A DNA stretch of 64,000 bases from Bacillota bacterium (GCA_009711615.1 VENI01000013.1:52639-116638), one strand, 5' to 3'. Shown: positions 34,841-44,032, counted from the stretch's first letter. Program-made: numbers and translations. The notes: generated by a model not told the origin, from the letters alone.

Positions 34841-35848
34841 TTGATCATTAATAAAAGCGAAATAGCCGGTCTTCTAGATAACTTAGTAAAAGAATACCGA
34901 GTATACGCACCGGTACAAAAAGACGGTATAGTAACCTTCGAACAAATAAACGAAGGAACACAAGCCAAGCCAGGTGCCACATCCAAAAAACCACCTAAAG
35001 AAATCCTTTTCCCTCAGTCCGAAGAGCTATTTAACTACCAAGTGGATAGCCAAGGGTTAAGGATGGAAGACAAAATAGATGACACCAAAAGCGTAGCCTT
35101 TGGAGTGCGTCCCTGTGATGCCAAATCAATGATGCTACTAGATAACGTATTCCATAACGACGAATACGAAGACGTATACTACACCACCCGTCGGAAAAAC
35201 ACCCTCATAATAAGTGTGGGTTGTAACCAGCCAGCGAGCACCTGCTTCTGCACATCAGTGGGAAGCAGTCCCTTTGACACCGACGGATCTGACGTACTAT
35301 TGACAGACATTGGAGATAGCTACCTGGCAGAAGCAATAACCGAGCAAGGAAAAGAATTCCTGTGCAAACTAAACCTGCCGGCAAGCGATGACCAAGCAAA
35401 AACCAAAGCAGAAGAAACCAAAAAGCAAGCCCAATTAACCAGCGAAGTAGACACAACCGGAATAAAAGAAAAACTGGATGACATGTTTGATCACCCTTAC
35501 TGGGAAAGCCTGTACGAAAAGTGCCTTGGCTGTGGAGCCTGCACATACCTGTGCCCCACCTGCCACTGCTTTGACATAGCAGACGAAGCAAAAGACTGTG
35601 CAGGATGTCGGGTAAGGAACTGGGATAGCTGTATGTTCCCACTATTCACCCTGCACGGCTCCGGGCATAACCCAAGAACCAGTGGCAAAGAACGTTGGAG
35701 ACAGCGTGCTATGCATAAATTCAACTACTTCGTAGAGAGATACAACGCCTCTGCCTGTGTAGGCTGTGGCAGATGTATCAAAAACTGCCCTGTGAACCTG
35801 GATATCCGACAAGTAATTGCCGATATCAAAGCACAGCCTCTAGAGTAG
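34841..35848 (+). CDS. flxB: FlxB-type iron-sulfur subunit (AsrA-like), copy 1
   Basis: 335 residues. N-terminal domain like anaerobic sulfite reductase subunit A/hydrogenase beta chain (VRPCDAKSMMLLDNVF, SVGCNQPASTCFC), then two [4Fe-4S] ferredoxin motifs: CLGCGACTYLCPTCHC (about 228-243) and CVGCGRCIKNCP (about 308-319). TTG start with GAGGTG 7 bases upstream. The last residues are PLE instead of DTGSEVS in copy 2, because a 299-base insertion begins at 35837 and supplies a new stop. The change affects only the tail, after both clusters, so the protein is probably active. Confidence 0.85.
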   Translation: MIINKSEIAGLLDNLVKEYRVYAPVQKDGIVTFEQINEGTQAKPGATSKKPPKEILFPQSEELFNYQVDSQGLRMEDKIDDTKSVAFGVRPCDAKSMMLLDNVFHNDEYEDVYYTTRRKNTLIISVGCNQPASTCFCTSVGSSPFDTDGSDVLLTDIGDSYLAEAITEQGKEFLCKLNLPASDDQAKTKAEETKKQAQLTSEVDTTGIKEKLDDMFDHPYWESLYEKCLGCGACTYLCPTCHCFDIADEAKDCAGCRVRNWDSCMFPLFTLHGSGHNPRTSGKERWRQRAMHKFNYFVERYNASACVGCGRCIKNCPVNLDIRQVIADIKAQPLE

Positions 35849-36136
35849 AGCAACAAAAAACCACGCCATCATTTGCATAACAACAGCCCTGGCGTTTACC
35901 GGAGAAAACGGTTAGCCGGCTTAAATAAAAAGAGTGAACGAGCCGGAGGAAAAGCGCCGAGTATGTTTGAGCGATAGCGAGTTCCGCAGGCGCCCGGAGG
36001 CGAGAGAACTCTTTCCTAAATATATGTGCCGGCGTGTTTTCGGAGCGTAAATGCCAGGGCGGTAATAGAGCAAAATGTAGTACAGATGACAATGCAAATG
36101 ACGGAGCGTTAAAGCGATAAATTCCTCTAGTAGGAC
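35837..36136. mobile_element. About 299-base structured insertion between flxB and flxA, copy 1
   Basis: Copy 2 reads GCACAG-G-ACACCGG; copy 1 has 300 bases in place of the single G. The insert begins CCTCTAGAGTAG and ends near CCTCTAGTAGGAC (a direct CCTCTAG repeat at both ends). Nested stems: GCCCTGGCGTTTAC (35886-35899) with GTAAATGCCAGGGC (36047-36060, one G-U), GCCGGC (35915-35920) with GCCGGC (36028-36033), AAAGAGT (35929-35935) with ACTCTTT (36008-36014), and inner GC-rich pairs. No ORF of note and no transposase. It looks like a structured-RNA-bearing mobile unit; a HEARO/omega-RNA-like element is only a guess. Confidence 0.7.
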
Positions 36137-36161
36137 ACACCGGAAGCGAGGTTAGTTAAAC

Positions 36162-37007
36162 ATGAACAAAAACAACCCGTATCTACCAATACCAATGCGT
36201 TTGGTAAGAAACTTTTGCGAAACCGAAGATAAACTAATTCACACCTTTGACCTGGAATTCGTAAACAAAGAAGACCAAGAAAACTTCAAATACCTTCCGG
36301 GTCAGTTTGCCGAGCTAATGGTATACGGTCAAGGGGAAGCCCCATTTGGGATAGCATCATCCCCCAACGAACCCGGAATACTAAAATTCTCAGTGGCAAA
36401 AGTGGGAGTAGTCTCTAAAGCCCTGCACCTGCTAGAAGAAGGTAGCACAGTGGGAGTGCGTGGACCACTAGGTAACTGGTACCCGGTGGAAGACCTAAAA
36501 GGTAAAAACATCGTCATTATCGGTGGTGGCTTTGCCTTCACCACCCTGCGCTCAACCATTCAATACCTGCTAGACCCTGTGCGCCGCGGTGACTACGGAG
36601 ATATAACAGTAGTTTACGGTGCCAGAAACCCAGGACTCTTATTGTACAAAGAAGAATTAGAAGAATGGGAAAACCGGGACGACATCAACATGGTAACCAC
36701 CATTGACCGTCCGACAGAAGGTTGGGAAGGTCGCACCGGATTTGTACCGGCCGTAGTGGAAGAAGAGGCCCCCAAAGCGGAGAACACAGTATGTATCATC
36801 TGTGGACCGCCGGTAATGATTAAGTTCACCCAGCCAGTGCTAGAAAAACTGGGCTTTACCCCAGAACAAATCATTATGAGTTTAGAAATGCGCATGAAGT
36901 GCGGTCTGGGAATGTGTGGCCGCTGCAACATCGGTAGCAAGTATGTCTGCAAAGATGGCCCGGTGTTTACGTTGGAACAATTAAGGAAGCTACCGAACGA
37001 ATACTAG
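36162..37007 (+). CDS. flxA: FlxA-type FAD/NAD(P)H-binding subunit (AsrB-like), copy 1
   Basis: 281 residues. Ferredoxin-reductase-type FAD domain (FKYLPGQFAELMVYGQGEAPFGIASSP, about 43-70) and NAD(P) domain (IVIIGGGFAFTTLRSTI, about 112-128; VCIICGPPVMI), with a C-terminal [2Fe-2S] site MKCGLGMCGRCNIGSKYVC (about 246-264). It is the likely NADH entry point of the complex. Differs from copy 2 at six residues, and at many synonymous sites, while the genes upstream of it are identical between copies. ATG follows GCGAGGTTAG. The inserted element now separates it from flxB by 313 bases. Confidence 0.87.
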   Translation: MNKNNPYLPIPMRLVRNFCETEDKLIHTFDLEFVNKEDQENFKYLPGQFAELMVYGQGEAPFGIASSPNEPGILKFSVAKVGVVSKALHLLEEGSTVGVRGPLGNWYPVEDLKGKNIVIIGGGFAFTTLRSTIQYLLDPVRRGDYGDITVVYGARNPGLLLYKEELEEWENRDDINMVTTIDRPTEGWEGRTGFVPAVVEEEAPKAENTVCIICGPPVMIKFTQPVLEKLGFTPEQIIMSLEMRMKCGLGMCGRCNIGSKYVCKDGPVFTLEQLRKLPNEY

Positions 37008-37011
37008 AAAA

Positions 37012-37045
37012 GCAGGAGTTAGGAGTTAGGAGCTAGGAGTTAGAA
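37012..37045 (+). repeat. AGGAGTY-type intergenic repeat
   Basis: CAGGAGTTAGGAGTTAGGAG, CTAGGAGTTAGAAT: four heptad-like units, four bases after the flxA copy 1 stop. A shorter version sits at the same place after flxA copy 2. A minor AT-rich stretch (37105-37130, AAGAATGAAGAATGAA) follows. Confidence 0.65.
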
Positions 37046-37199
37046 TTAAACAAATTAGAAACATTATTCTGAATCCTACTACTGATTTTGAATACCTGGT
37101 ATAGTAACTAAGAGTTAAGAATGAAGAATGAAATTATATAGTTTGTAAAGCCAAACTAATCATCGTTCTTCAGTGATAGCAATGAGGGGAGGAAGGACA

Positions 37200-38450
37200 A
37201 TGGCTATTAATGCTGCCAAATTTGACCCTACTTTTACCGAGGAAGTTACCAATAAGGTAAAGAAGTTTGACTTAACTAAATGTCTCACCTGCGGTATGTG
37301 TACTGCCGGATGTGTTTATTCAGATGTACACCCTGACAATGACCCCCGTAAGTTTTTGCGTAAAATTGCGTTGGGAATGAGAGATGAGGTACTGAACGAT
37401 CCCTTTGTATGGTTCTGCACCATGTGTGAACGGTGTACTGTGGAATGCCCCATGGGTATTAACATAGCTGTGCTTACCAGAACCATTCGAGGACAATTTG
37501 GCCTGCCACTACCTGGTTTTATGCAAAAAGTTGTGGATGAAACCATCACTTCCGGCAACCAAATGGACGTATCTCAAGAAGATTACAAAGATACTCTGGA
37601 CTGGATTGAAGAGGACCTGCAGGAAGAACTGGAAGATCCTAATTTTAAAATTCCTATTGATGTGGAGAATGCAGATTTTCACTTTGGCATGAACGCCCGT
37701 GAAATTAAGTATTACCCCCATGAACTAACTGAAATTATTAAAATTTTCTACCATGCCGGTGTTAGCTACACTTTGAGTAGTAAAAAGTGGGATGCTACCA
37801 ACCTGGCGTTATTCAGCGGTAACAACCACGATTTTTGGAAAATTACTAAGCCGATATTGGATGAAACTGTGCGTTTAAAATCTAAAGAGTTGGTAGTTAC
37901 CGAGTGCGGCCACGCCTTTAAGTCTGTGCGTATGGGTTATAAAGAATTTTGGAAAGGCCCAGAATTCCCCGTTCGCAGCGTGCTGGAACTATATGCTGAC
38001 TGGATAAAAGATGGCAGATTGGTGGTTGATAAGAGTGTAAACTCTAAACCCACTACTTTACACGATCCTTGTAACCTGGTGCGTAAAGAAGGGGTATATG
38101 AAGCGCACCGTTATGTAATGGAAAATATTTGTGAAGATTTCCGTGATATGGCTCCCAACAAGAAATACAACTATTGCTGTGGTGCCGGTGGTGGTGCACT
38201 GGCCATGCCAGAGTTTAAAGAACAGCGGGTAAAGAAAGGCAAGCGCAAGGCTGAACAAATTGATGCTGTGGGTGCAGAGGTAGTGGCTATTCCATGTCAC
38301 AACTGTATGGACCAGTTTATGGATATCAATAAAGAATTTTACGGAATGAAAAAAGATATGACCCACGTCAGCCCGCTCTTATCCGAAGCGCTGGTGGTAG
38401 AAGAATGTGCTAGGAATAAAGGTAAGAAAAAGGAAGAGTCTGAAGAATAA
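37200..38450 (+). CDS. HdrD-like (HdrC-HdrB fusion) iron-sulfur protein
   Basis: 416 residues. N-terminal HdrC-like part with two [4Fe-4S] motifs, CLTCGMCTAGC (about 26-36) and CTMCERCTVECP (about 72-83); C-terminal part with a CCG domain typical of HdrB/HdrD/GlpC (HDPCNLVRK near 287, YCCGAGGGAL near 325, CHNCMDQF near 366). A preceding half-domain has only VVTECGHAFKSV, so the first CCG motif is degenerate. Such proteins reduce disulfides or pass electrons to thiol partners. ATG 37200 behind GGGGAGGAAGG. It is the only HdrBC-type gene here, and lies between the two hdrA-flx modules, so it may serve either. Its base composition matches the rest of the chromosome rather than the flx genes. Confidence 0.85.
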   Translation: MAINAAKFDPTFTEEVTNKVKKFDLTKCLTCGMCTAGCVYSDVHPDNDPRKFLRKIALGMRDEVLNDPFVWFCTMCERCTVECPMGINIAVLTRTIRGQFGLPLPGFMQKVVDETITSGNQMDVSQEDYKDTLDWIEEDLQEELEDPNFKIPIDVENADFHFGMNAREIKYYPHELTEIIKIFYHAGVSYTLSSKKWDATNLALFSGNNHDFWKITKPILDETVRLKSKELVVTECGHAFKSVRMGYKEFWKGPEFPVRSVLELYADWIKDGRLVVDKSVNSKPTTLHDPCNLVRKEGVYEAHRYVMENICEDFRDMAPNKKYNYCCGAGGGALAMPEFKEQRVKKGKRKAEQIDAVGAEVVAIPCHNCMDQFMDINKEFYGMKKDMTHVSPLLSEALVVEECARNKGKKKEESEE

Positions 38451-38497
38451 AAACTAATAATACAGTTTGTTTCCATGTTTGAAATATTTTCGGCAAG

Positions 38498-38520
38498 GCC
38501 GTGGACTAATGGTCCACGGC
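38498..38520 (+). other. 9-bp hairpin in front of hdrA copy 2
   Basis: GCCGTGGAC / GTCCACGGC, perfect, 5-base loop, followed by TTGTGG rather than a T tract. Lies between the HdrD-like gene and hdrA copy 2; could mark transcript processing or partial termination. The rest of the 142-base gap shows no promoter I can assign. Confidence 0.5.
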
Positions 38521-38592
38521 TTGTGGTCAATAAGGATTGAAATGGGCCAAACCCGTTCTATTACAACTAAAAATGAGAGGACGGTTGTGCAT

Positions 38593-41500
38593 ATGAGTAC
38601 AAAAAGAACAGGAAGTGTACTGGTATTAGGAGCAGGTATAGCAGGGATACAAGCGTCATTAGACCTGGCAGAGTCAGGCTACTACGTACATTTGGTGGAA
38701 AGCAGCCCGGCCATAGGCGGAGTAATGCCAGCGCTGGACAAAACATTTCCCACCAATGACTGCTCCATGTGTATCTTATCCCCTAAGCTGGTAGATTGTG
38801 GACGTCATTTAAACATAAACGTCATGACCACCAGCGAACTGATTGACCTGGAAGGGGAACCAGGTAACTACAAAGCAAAAGTAAAAACCCGGGCCCGTTA
38901 CGTAGACCCGGCCAAATGTACTGGCTGTGGTTCTTGTACCGAAGAATGCCCGGTAAAAGTAGACGACGACTTTAACCAAGGCTTAAGCAAACGGAAGGCC
39001 ATCTACAAGCAGTATGCCCAGGCTTACCCTAATGCCTATGCCATAGACAAAAACAAATGCTTAAAATTCAAAAACGCCAAGGCCTGTGGTAAATGCTTAA
39101 AAGCATGCCAGGCTGAAGCCATAAACCACGAGATGGAAGACGAAATAAACGAACTAGAAGTGGGCGCAGTAATCCTAATGCCCGGATTTGATGCCTATGA
39201 TGCAAGCAAGCTGGACTACTACGGCTACGGCAAAGTGCCAAACGTAATCACCAGCCTCGAATTCGAAAGAATTCTATCCGCATCCGGCCCCTTTGGTGGG
39301 CACCTGATTCGCCCGTCAGACGAAAAAGAGCCCAAGAAAATAGCTTGGATACAATGCGTGGGCTCTCGTAACTGCAAAAACGATCATGGCTACTGCTCCT
39401 CAGTATGCTGCATGTATTCAATTAAAGAAGCAGTAATAGCCAAAGAACACAGCGAACACGATCTAGATACCGCCATCTTCTACATGGACATGAGAACTTA
39501 CGGTAAAGAATTCGAAAAATACTACAACCGAGCCCAAGAAGAACAGGGCGTAAGGTTCGTTAGAAACCGAGTCTATGAATTAACAGAAGGTGAAGATGGA
39601 TCAGTAAAAATACGCTATGCCTTAGAAGACGGCAGCATCCAGTACGAAGAATTCGACATGGTAGTGTTGTCAGTGGGTCTAGAACCCAAAGGCGAAGCAG
39701 TGGAATTGGCCAAGAAATTAGGAATAGAACTAAACCAATACAACTTCTGTGAAGCCAAGCCCCTAACCGGAATCAACACCAACAAAGAAGGTATCTACGT
39801 AGCTGGAGCATTCTCCGGCCCGCGAGACATACCCGAAACAGTAATGCAGGCCAGTGCAGCAGCCGGTGAAGCCCAAGCACTGCTGTCCGAAGCCAAAGGA
39901 ACATTGACCAAAGCTAAAGAATACCCAGCGGAAACCGACGTAGCCGGAGAAATCATCCGCACCGGTGTATTCGTCTGCCACTGTGGAATCAACATCGCCG
40001 GCGTGGTAGATGTGCCAAACGTAGTGGACTACGCTAAAGAACTACCGGGAGTAGTACTGTCCACCAACAAAATATATGCCTGCTCCCAAGACTCATCTGG
40101 GCAAATAAAAGAAGCAATAAAAGAACACAACCTAAACCGAGTGGTAGTGGCGTCCTGTAGTCCAAGAACCCACGAACCCATGTTCCAAGAGACACTGAAA
40201 GAAGCTGGGTTAAACCCACACTTGTTTGAACTGACAAACATTCGTGACCAGTGTTCCTGGGTACACATGGACGAACCAGAAAAAGCTACAGAAAAAGCCA
40301 AAGACCTAGTAAAAATGGCAGTAAACAAAGTAGCACTGGCTAAGCCAGTACAACCAGTAAAACTAGACATGAACCACGACGTACTGGTAATCGGCGGAGG
40401 AGTTTCCGGAATGACCAACGCCCTAAACCTCGCCGAACAAGGCTACCAAGTAAACCTGGTAGAAAAAGAACAACAACTGGGAGGCATAGCCCGTCGTCTA
40501 CACTATGGTCTTAAAGGCGAAGACGTACAAGGCTACCTCAATCAGTTGATTAACCAAATAGAACAAAATAACAACATCAAAGTATACACCGGCCAGGAAA
40601 TAGCAGACGTAAATGGCTTCGTGGGTAACTTCACCACCACCCTGACCGATGGACAACAAATAGAACACGGAGTAACAGTAATCGCCACCGGTTCCCAAGA
40701 ATACCAACCCCAAGAATACCTGTATGGCGAAAACCACCGTGTAAAAACACTCTTAGAACTAGAGACCGAAATAGCAGACGGCCAACTAGACAAAGTAAAC
40801 AACGTAGTGCTGATCCAATGTGTGGGCTCCCGGGACAGCGAACGCCCCTACTGCAGTCGCATTTGCTGCACCAAGTCCATCAAAACAGCACTAAAAATAA
40901 AAGAACGCCGTCCTGAAGCCAAGGTATACATTCTATACCGTGACATCAGAACCTATGGTTTCTACGAAGACCTGTACACCGAAGCACGCCAAAAAGGCGT
41001 AATCTTCATCAGATACAGTGAAGATAACAAACCAGTGGTAGAAAACGTGGAAGACGGTTTAAGAGTAACCGTAACCGACCACGTGTTAGGTGAACCGGTA
41101 GAAATATACACCGACGAAATCGGGCTGGCATCAGCCATCGTACCACCGGTAGAAAACAACCAAAAACTATCTAAATTTTACAAAGTACCATTAAACGAAG
41201 ACAAATTCTTCCTGGAAGCCCACCTGAAACTACGTCCAGTGGACTTTAGTACCGAAGGCGTATTCATGTGTGGATTGTCCCATGGGCCAAAGAACCTGGA
41301 AGAAAACATTTCCCAAGCCAAAGCGGCAGCAGGCCGTGCGGCAACAGTTCTGGCCAAAGACCAAATCACAGTAGAAGGTAAGAGTGCTGTAGTAGACAAG
41401 AAAAAATGCTCAGCCTGCGGCACCTGTGAACAAATATGTCCGGCCAAAGCAATCAAAGTGGACGAAGAAGAACAAGCGGCTGTGGTCAACGAAGCTCTCT

Positions 41501-41601
41501 GCAAAGGATGCGGAGCCTGTTCATCATCCTGCCGGTGCGGCGCCATAAACGTAAAAGGCTGCACTGACGAGCAAATCATGGCCATGCTCAGTGCGCTATA
41601 G
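38593..41601 (+). CDS. hdrA: HdrA-type FAD/iron-sulfur electron-bifurcating subunit, copy 2
   Basis: 1002 residues, identical in protein sequence to copy 1. Five synonymous base changes are visible in the first 250 bases (for example AGC/AGT, GTG/GTA, CAC/CAT, CCC/CCT, ATC/ATA); after that I found no difference to the end of flxB. Domain layout is as for copy 1. The 5' flank differs from copy 1: GAGAGGACGG ribosome site, no long leader, and the HdrD-like gene 142 bases upstream. The frame is open 126 bases further upstream (38467), but homologues and ribosome site support ATG 38593. Confidence 0.9.
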   Translation: MSTKRTGSVLVLGAGIAGIQASLDLAESGYYVHLVESSPAIGGVMPALDKTFPTNDCSMCILSPKLVDCGRHLNINVMTTSELIDLEGEPGNYKAKVKTRARYVDPAKCTGCGSCTEECPVKVDDDFNQGLSKRKAIYKQYAQAYPNAYAIDKNKCLKFKNAKACGKCLKACQAEAINHEMEDEINELEVGAVILMPGFDAYDASKLDYYGYGKVPNVITSLEFERILSASGPFGGHLIRPSDEKEPKKIAWIQCVGSRNCKNDHGYCSSVCCMYSIKEAVIAKEHSEHDLDTAIFYMDMRTYGKEFEKYYNRAQEEQGVRFVRNRVYELTEGEDGSVKIRYALEDGSIQYEEFDMVVLSVGLEPKGEAVELAKKLGIELNQYNFCEAKPLTGINTNKEGIYVAGAFSGPRDIPETVMQASAAAGEAQALLSEAKGTLTKAKEYPAETDVAGEIIRTGVFVCHCGINIAGVVDVPNVVDYAKELPGVVLSTNKIYACSQDSSGQIKEAIKEHNLNRVVVASCSPRTHEPMFQETLKEAGLNPHLFELTNIRDQCSWVHMDEPEKATEKAKDLVKMAVNKVALAKPVQPVKLDMNHDVLVIGGGVSGMTNALNLAEQGYQVNLVEKEQQLGGIARRLHYGLKGEDVQGYLNQLINQIEQNNNIKVYTGQEIADVNGFVGNFTTTLTDGQQIEHGVTVIATGSQEYQPQEYLYGENHRVKTLLELETEIADGQLDKVNNVVLIQCVGSRDSERPYCSRICCTKSIKTALKIKERRPEAKVYILYRDIRTYGFYEDLYTEARQKGVIFIRYSEDNKPVVENVEDGLRVTVTDHVLGEPVEIYTDEIGLASAIVPPVENNQKLSKFYKVPLNEDKFFLEAHLKLRPVDFSTEGVFMCGLSHGPKNLEENISQAKAAAGRAATVLAKDQITVEGKSAVVDKKKCSACGTCEQICPAKAIKVDEEEQAAVVNEALCKGCGACSSSCRCGAINVKGCTDEQIMAMLSAL

Positions 41602-41616
41602 ACAGGAGGTTAACAA

Positions 41617-42042
41617 ATGGCATACGAACCAAAGATAGTAGCGTTTCTATGCAACTGGTGCAGTTATGCCGGCGCGGACCTGGCGGGTATTGGACGACTT
41701 CAATACCCGACCAACCTCCGTGTTGTGCGTATACCCTGCTCAGGCAGAATAAACCCATTATTCATCTTTTCAGCCCTTAGAAACGGAGCAGACGGAATCC
41801 TGACCTCCGGATGACACCCCGGAGACTGCCACTATGCTAGTGGCAATTACGTAGCCCGTAGAAAATTCACCCTGTTAAAAAGCATGCTAAACTACATGGG
41901 AGTAGAAGAAGATCGCGTTAACTTCACCTGGGTGTCAGCGGCAGAAGGCGGAAGATTTGCCGACGTAGCCACCAAAGTAAGCGAAAGAATAACAGAACTG
42001 GGCCCCCAAAGTGGGGTATTCAAAAAAGCGGAGGAGGTGTAG
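41617..42042 (+). CDS. flxD: FlxD / MvhD-family [2Fe-2S] subunit, selenoprotein, copy 2
   Basis: 141 residues with selenocysteine at residue 66 (TGA at 41812-41814). Sequence, TGA position, downstream hairpin (41827-41845) and end (TAG 42040-42042) are the same as in copy 1, 8170 bases away. An annotation pipeline without Sec handling would call a 65-residue fragment. ATG after GGAGGT; the flxC start lies 3 bases after the stop. Confidence 0.9.
41805..41845 (+). promoter_or_regulatory. Probable SECIS element of flxD copy 2
   Basis: Same fold as copy 1: CTCCGG / CCGGAG around the TGA and TGCCACT / AGTGGCA with loop ATGCT after it. Confidence 0.75.
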
Positions 42043-42045
42043 CGG

Positions 42046-42999
42046 ATGCAGAAACTCACCAAAGAAATACAAGACACTGCCAAAAAACTATTAGAAGAAA
42101 ACAAAGTAGACCTGGTGGTGGGGTTTGCCAAAGGTAGCCTACCGCTCCGCAGCACACCTTACTTCGCCAGGACAGCCGAACAAGCGGAAGAACTGGTTTG
42201 GAACCAATTCTGCGAAAACAACCTAGCCAACTACCTTAAAAAACGAGAAGAAAAGGTAGCAGTGGTGGCCAAAGGTTGTGACATACGCGCCATCGTGGCC
42301 CTGATAAAAGAGAACCAAATCAACCGCGACAACCTTTACATCATCGGCGTAACCTGCCAGGGAATGATAGACCGCAACAAAGCCGATGAACTGGTAAACG
42401 GTAAAGAAATACTAGAAACCGAAACAAATGGCGAAGAAATAGTGCTAAAGGGCAAAGACCTAGAACAAAAGGCCAAAGTAGAAGAACTACTTTACGATAC
42501 CTGTACCCGCTGTGCATACGGCAACCCCGTAATCTACGACGAACTAATTGGCGAAGAACAACCAGCCAAAGAACCAAACTTCGAAGACATCGAAAAATTC
42601 GAAGCCCTAAGCGCAGAGGAACGGGCACAATACCTGGCCAAAGAAATGGAAAAATGCATCCGGTGTTACGCATGCCGGAATGCTTGTCCAATGTGTTACT
42701 GTGACACATGCTTTGTAGACGAAAGTACCCCACAATGGATTAGCAAAAGAGCTAACAGCGCCAAAGACAACCTGATCTTCCAGGGTGTAAGAGTATTCCA
42801 CCAACTGGGACGCTGTGCCGACTGCGGGGCATGTGAAAGAGCTTGTCCAATGGGCATAAACCTATCCCTTTTAACCAGAAAAGGAGTAAAAGACGTCAAA
42901 GAAACCTATGGCTACGAAGCCGGCCTAAACCCAGACGACAAGCCAGTACTAAGCGACTTCGAAACCGACGATCCACAACCGTTCTTGATGAAGGAATGA
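42046..42999 (+). CDS. flxC: FlxC-type iron-sulfur subunit, copy 2
   Basis: 317 residues, identical to copy 1. FrhB-like N-terminal half and two C-terminal [4Fe-4S] motifs (CIRCYACRNACP and CADCGACERACP). Coupled to flxD by a ribosome site inside the flxD 3' end. Confidence 0.85.
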   Translation: MQKLTKEIQDTAKKLLEENKVDLVVGFAKGSLPLRSTPYFARTAEQAEELVWNQFCENNLANYLKKREEKVAVVAKGCDIRAIVALIKENQINRDNLYIIGVTCQGMIDRNKADELVNGKEILETETNGEEIVLKGKDLEQKAKVEELLYDTCTRCAYGNPVIYDELIGEEQPAKEPNFEDIEKFEALSAEERAQYLAKEMEKCIRCYACRNACPMCYCDTCFVDESTPQWISKRANSAKDNLIFQGVRVFHQLGRCADCGACERACPMGINLSLLTRKGVKDVKETYGYEAGLNPDDKPVLSDFETDDPQPFLMKE

Positions 43000-43010
43000 G
43001 GTGAAAAAGG

Positions 43011-44030
43011 TTGATCATTAATAAAAGCGAAATAGCCGGTCTTCTAGATAACTTAGTAAAAGAATACCGAGTATACGCACCGGTACAAAAAGACGGTATA
43101 GTAACCTTCGAACAAATAAACGAAGGAACACAAGCCAAGCCAGGTGCCACATCCAAAAAACCACCTAAAGAAATCCTTTTCCCTCAGTCCGAAGAGCTAT
43201 TTAACTACCAAGTGGATAGCCAAGGGTTAAGGATGGAAGACAAAATAGATGACACCAAAAGCGTAGCCTTTGGAGTGCGTCCCTGTGATGCCAAATCAAT
43301 GATGCTACTAGATAACGTATTCCATAACGACGAATACGAAGACGTATACTACACCACCCGTCGGAAAAACACCCTCATAATAAGTGTGGGTTGTAACCAG
43401 CCAGCGAGCACCTGCTTCTGCACATCAGTGGGAAGCAGTCCCTTTGACACCGACGGATCTGACGTACTATTGACAGACATTGGAGATAGCTACCTGGCAG
43501 AAGCAATAACCGAGCAAGGAAAAGAATTCCTGTGCAAACTAAACCTGCCGGCAAGCGATGACCAAGCAAAAACCAAAGCAGAAGAAACCAAAAAGCAAGC
43601 CCAATTAACCAGCGAAGTAGACACAACCGGAATAAAAGAAAAACTGGATGACATGTTTGATCACCCTTACTGGGAAAGCCTGTACGAAAAGTGCCTTGGC
43701 TGTGGAGCCTGCACATACCTGTGCCCCACCTGCCACTGCTTTGACATAGCAGACGAAGCAAAAGACTGTGCAGGATGTCGGGTAAGGAACTGGGATAGCT
43801 GTATGTTCCCACTATTCACCCTGCACGGCTCCGGGCATAACCCAAGAACCAGTGGCAAAGAACGTTGGAGACAGCGTGCTATGCATAAATTCAACTACTT
43901 CGTAGAGAGATACAACGCCTCTGCCTGTGTAGGCTGTGGCAGATGTATCAAAAACTGCCCTGTGAACCTGGATATCCGACAAGTAATTGCCGATATCAAA
44001 GCACAGGACACCGGAAGCGAGGTTAGTTAA
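43011..44030 (+). CDS. flxB: FlxB-type iron-sulfur subunit (AsrA-like), copy 2
   Basis: 339 residues, identical to copy 1 up to residue 332 and ending DTGSEVS, which is taken as the original C-terminus. Two [4Fe-4S] motifs and AsrA-like N-terminal domain as in copy 1. TTG start. The stop lies 2 bases before the flxA start, so flxB and flxA are translationally coupled here, unlike copy 1, where the 299-base insertion separates them. Confidence 0.87.
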   Translation: MIINKSEIAGLLDNLVKEYRVYAPVQKDGIVTFEQINEGTQAKPGATSKKPPKEILFPQSEELFNYQVDSQGLRMEDKIDDTKSVAFGVRPCDAKSMMLLDNVFHNDEYEDVYYTTRRKNTLIISVGCNQPASTCFCTSVGSSPFDTDGSDVLLTDIGDSYLAEAITEQGKEFLCKLNLPASDDQAKTKAEETKKQAQLTSEVDTTGIKEKLDDMFDHPYWESLYEKCLGCGACTYLCPTCHCFDIADEAKDCAGCRVRNWDSCMFPLFTLHGSGHNPRTSGKERWRQRAMHKFNYFVERYNASACVGCGRCIKNCPVNLDIRQVIADIKAQDTGSEVS

Positions 44031-44032
44031 AC

